64,000 nt of DNA from Thermoanaerobaculales bacterium (GTDB taxonomy: Bacteria > Acidobacteriota > Thermoanaerobaculia > Thermoanaerobaculales > Sulfomarinibacteraceae), in NCBI GenBank assembly GCA_035358815.1, contig DAOPQC010000006.1:56456-120455 (forward strand). Reading direction: 5' to 3'. The notes under the pieces were generated by a model. That model made no database searches. It was not told the DNA's origin and saw nothing but the letters and a program-made list of their open reading frames with translations. This document shows positions 63,937 to 64,000 of this stretch, piece by piece; positions within the stretch are counted from its first letter, which is position 1, and each line of letters opens with the position of its first letter. Made by a program: the position numbers and the translations under genes.

Positions 63937-64000
63937 CGTGCTCTCCTTTCGGCTGGTGACCCAGCTCGGCTCTCACCAGCAGCTACGAAATCCGGCGGCG

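Overview
The window is very GC-rich bacterial chromosomal DNA with dense coding on both strands, no rRNA or tRNA genes that I can find, and no phage, plasmid or IS machinery. The combination of a Ser/Thr kinase fused to a TolB/WD40-type propeller, many signal-peptide proteins, IorAB-like molybdenum hydroxylase subunits, MBL-TPR proteins, CHRD and carboxypeptidase-regulatory-like domains, and short palindromic repeats between genes suggests an environmental Acidobacteriota-type organism (perhaps Thermoanaerobaculia-like). That assignment is inference from gene content only.

Layout: 1-3.2 kb holds a palindromic repeat cluster, a Fic protein with a dyad operator, an alpha/beta hydrolase and a lone RelE-like toxin. 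3.2-6.7 kb holds an MFS exporter, a secreted protein with a distinctive C-terminal tag and an OB-fold lipoprotein. 6.7-13 kb holds an ALDH / 2Fe-2S / molybdopterin oxidoreductase operon, divergent from glpD. 13.3-20.8 kb holds an MBL-fold protein, an amino-acid permease, an old-yellow-enzyme homologue, a three-repeat surface protein, a cytochrome c and an OmpA-like protein. 20.9-23.2 kb is a four-gene operon: Crp/Fnr regulator, DUF1858 CxxC protein, DUF6448-like protein and hemerythrin. 23.3-25.4 kb pairs LpoB with a COG3014-type lipoprotein. 28.2-32.5 kb is the kinase-propeller, a 99-aa protein of unknown family and a radical SAM/SPASM-like enzyme, all on one strand. 36.8-40 kb has a DUF6569 (ARPP-1-like) gene with a near-consensus promoter, divergent from a long MerR-family regulator, with TTGACA-like half-sites between them. 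40.2-47.4 kb contains a tagged tetraheme cytochrome, an Fe-S protein, a potassium-channel-like protein, an RRM protein, a DEAD-box helicase and a tagged subtilase homologue that has lost all three catalytic residues. 47.4-57.9 kb is mixed metabolism, an ABC-2 exporter and a perfect 249-bp tandem duplication. 58-64 kb ends in a four-gene operon: OsmC, FMO-like, FAD oxidoreductase and MaoC.

The most unusual cross-window signal is a short extreme C-terminal motif, about (F)xDGFESGDTSAWSxTVP. It occurs on three otherwise unrelated exported proteins (a small secreted protein, a tetraheme cytochrome and a pseudo-subtilase) and on two gene remnants. It looks like a C-terminal sorting or processing tag without the transmembrane helix and basic tail of PEP-CTERM or LPXTG signals. 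The other candidates for undescribed biology are the kinase/small protein/radical SAM cluster, the catalytically dead subtilase, and two MBL-fold proteins with altered metal-binding motifs.

Coordinates of starts were chosen from Shine-Dalgarno spacing and family N-termini where visible. Family names are from motif recognition, not from database searches.
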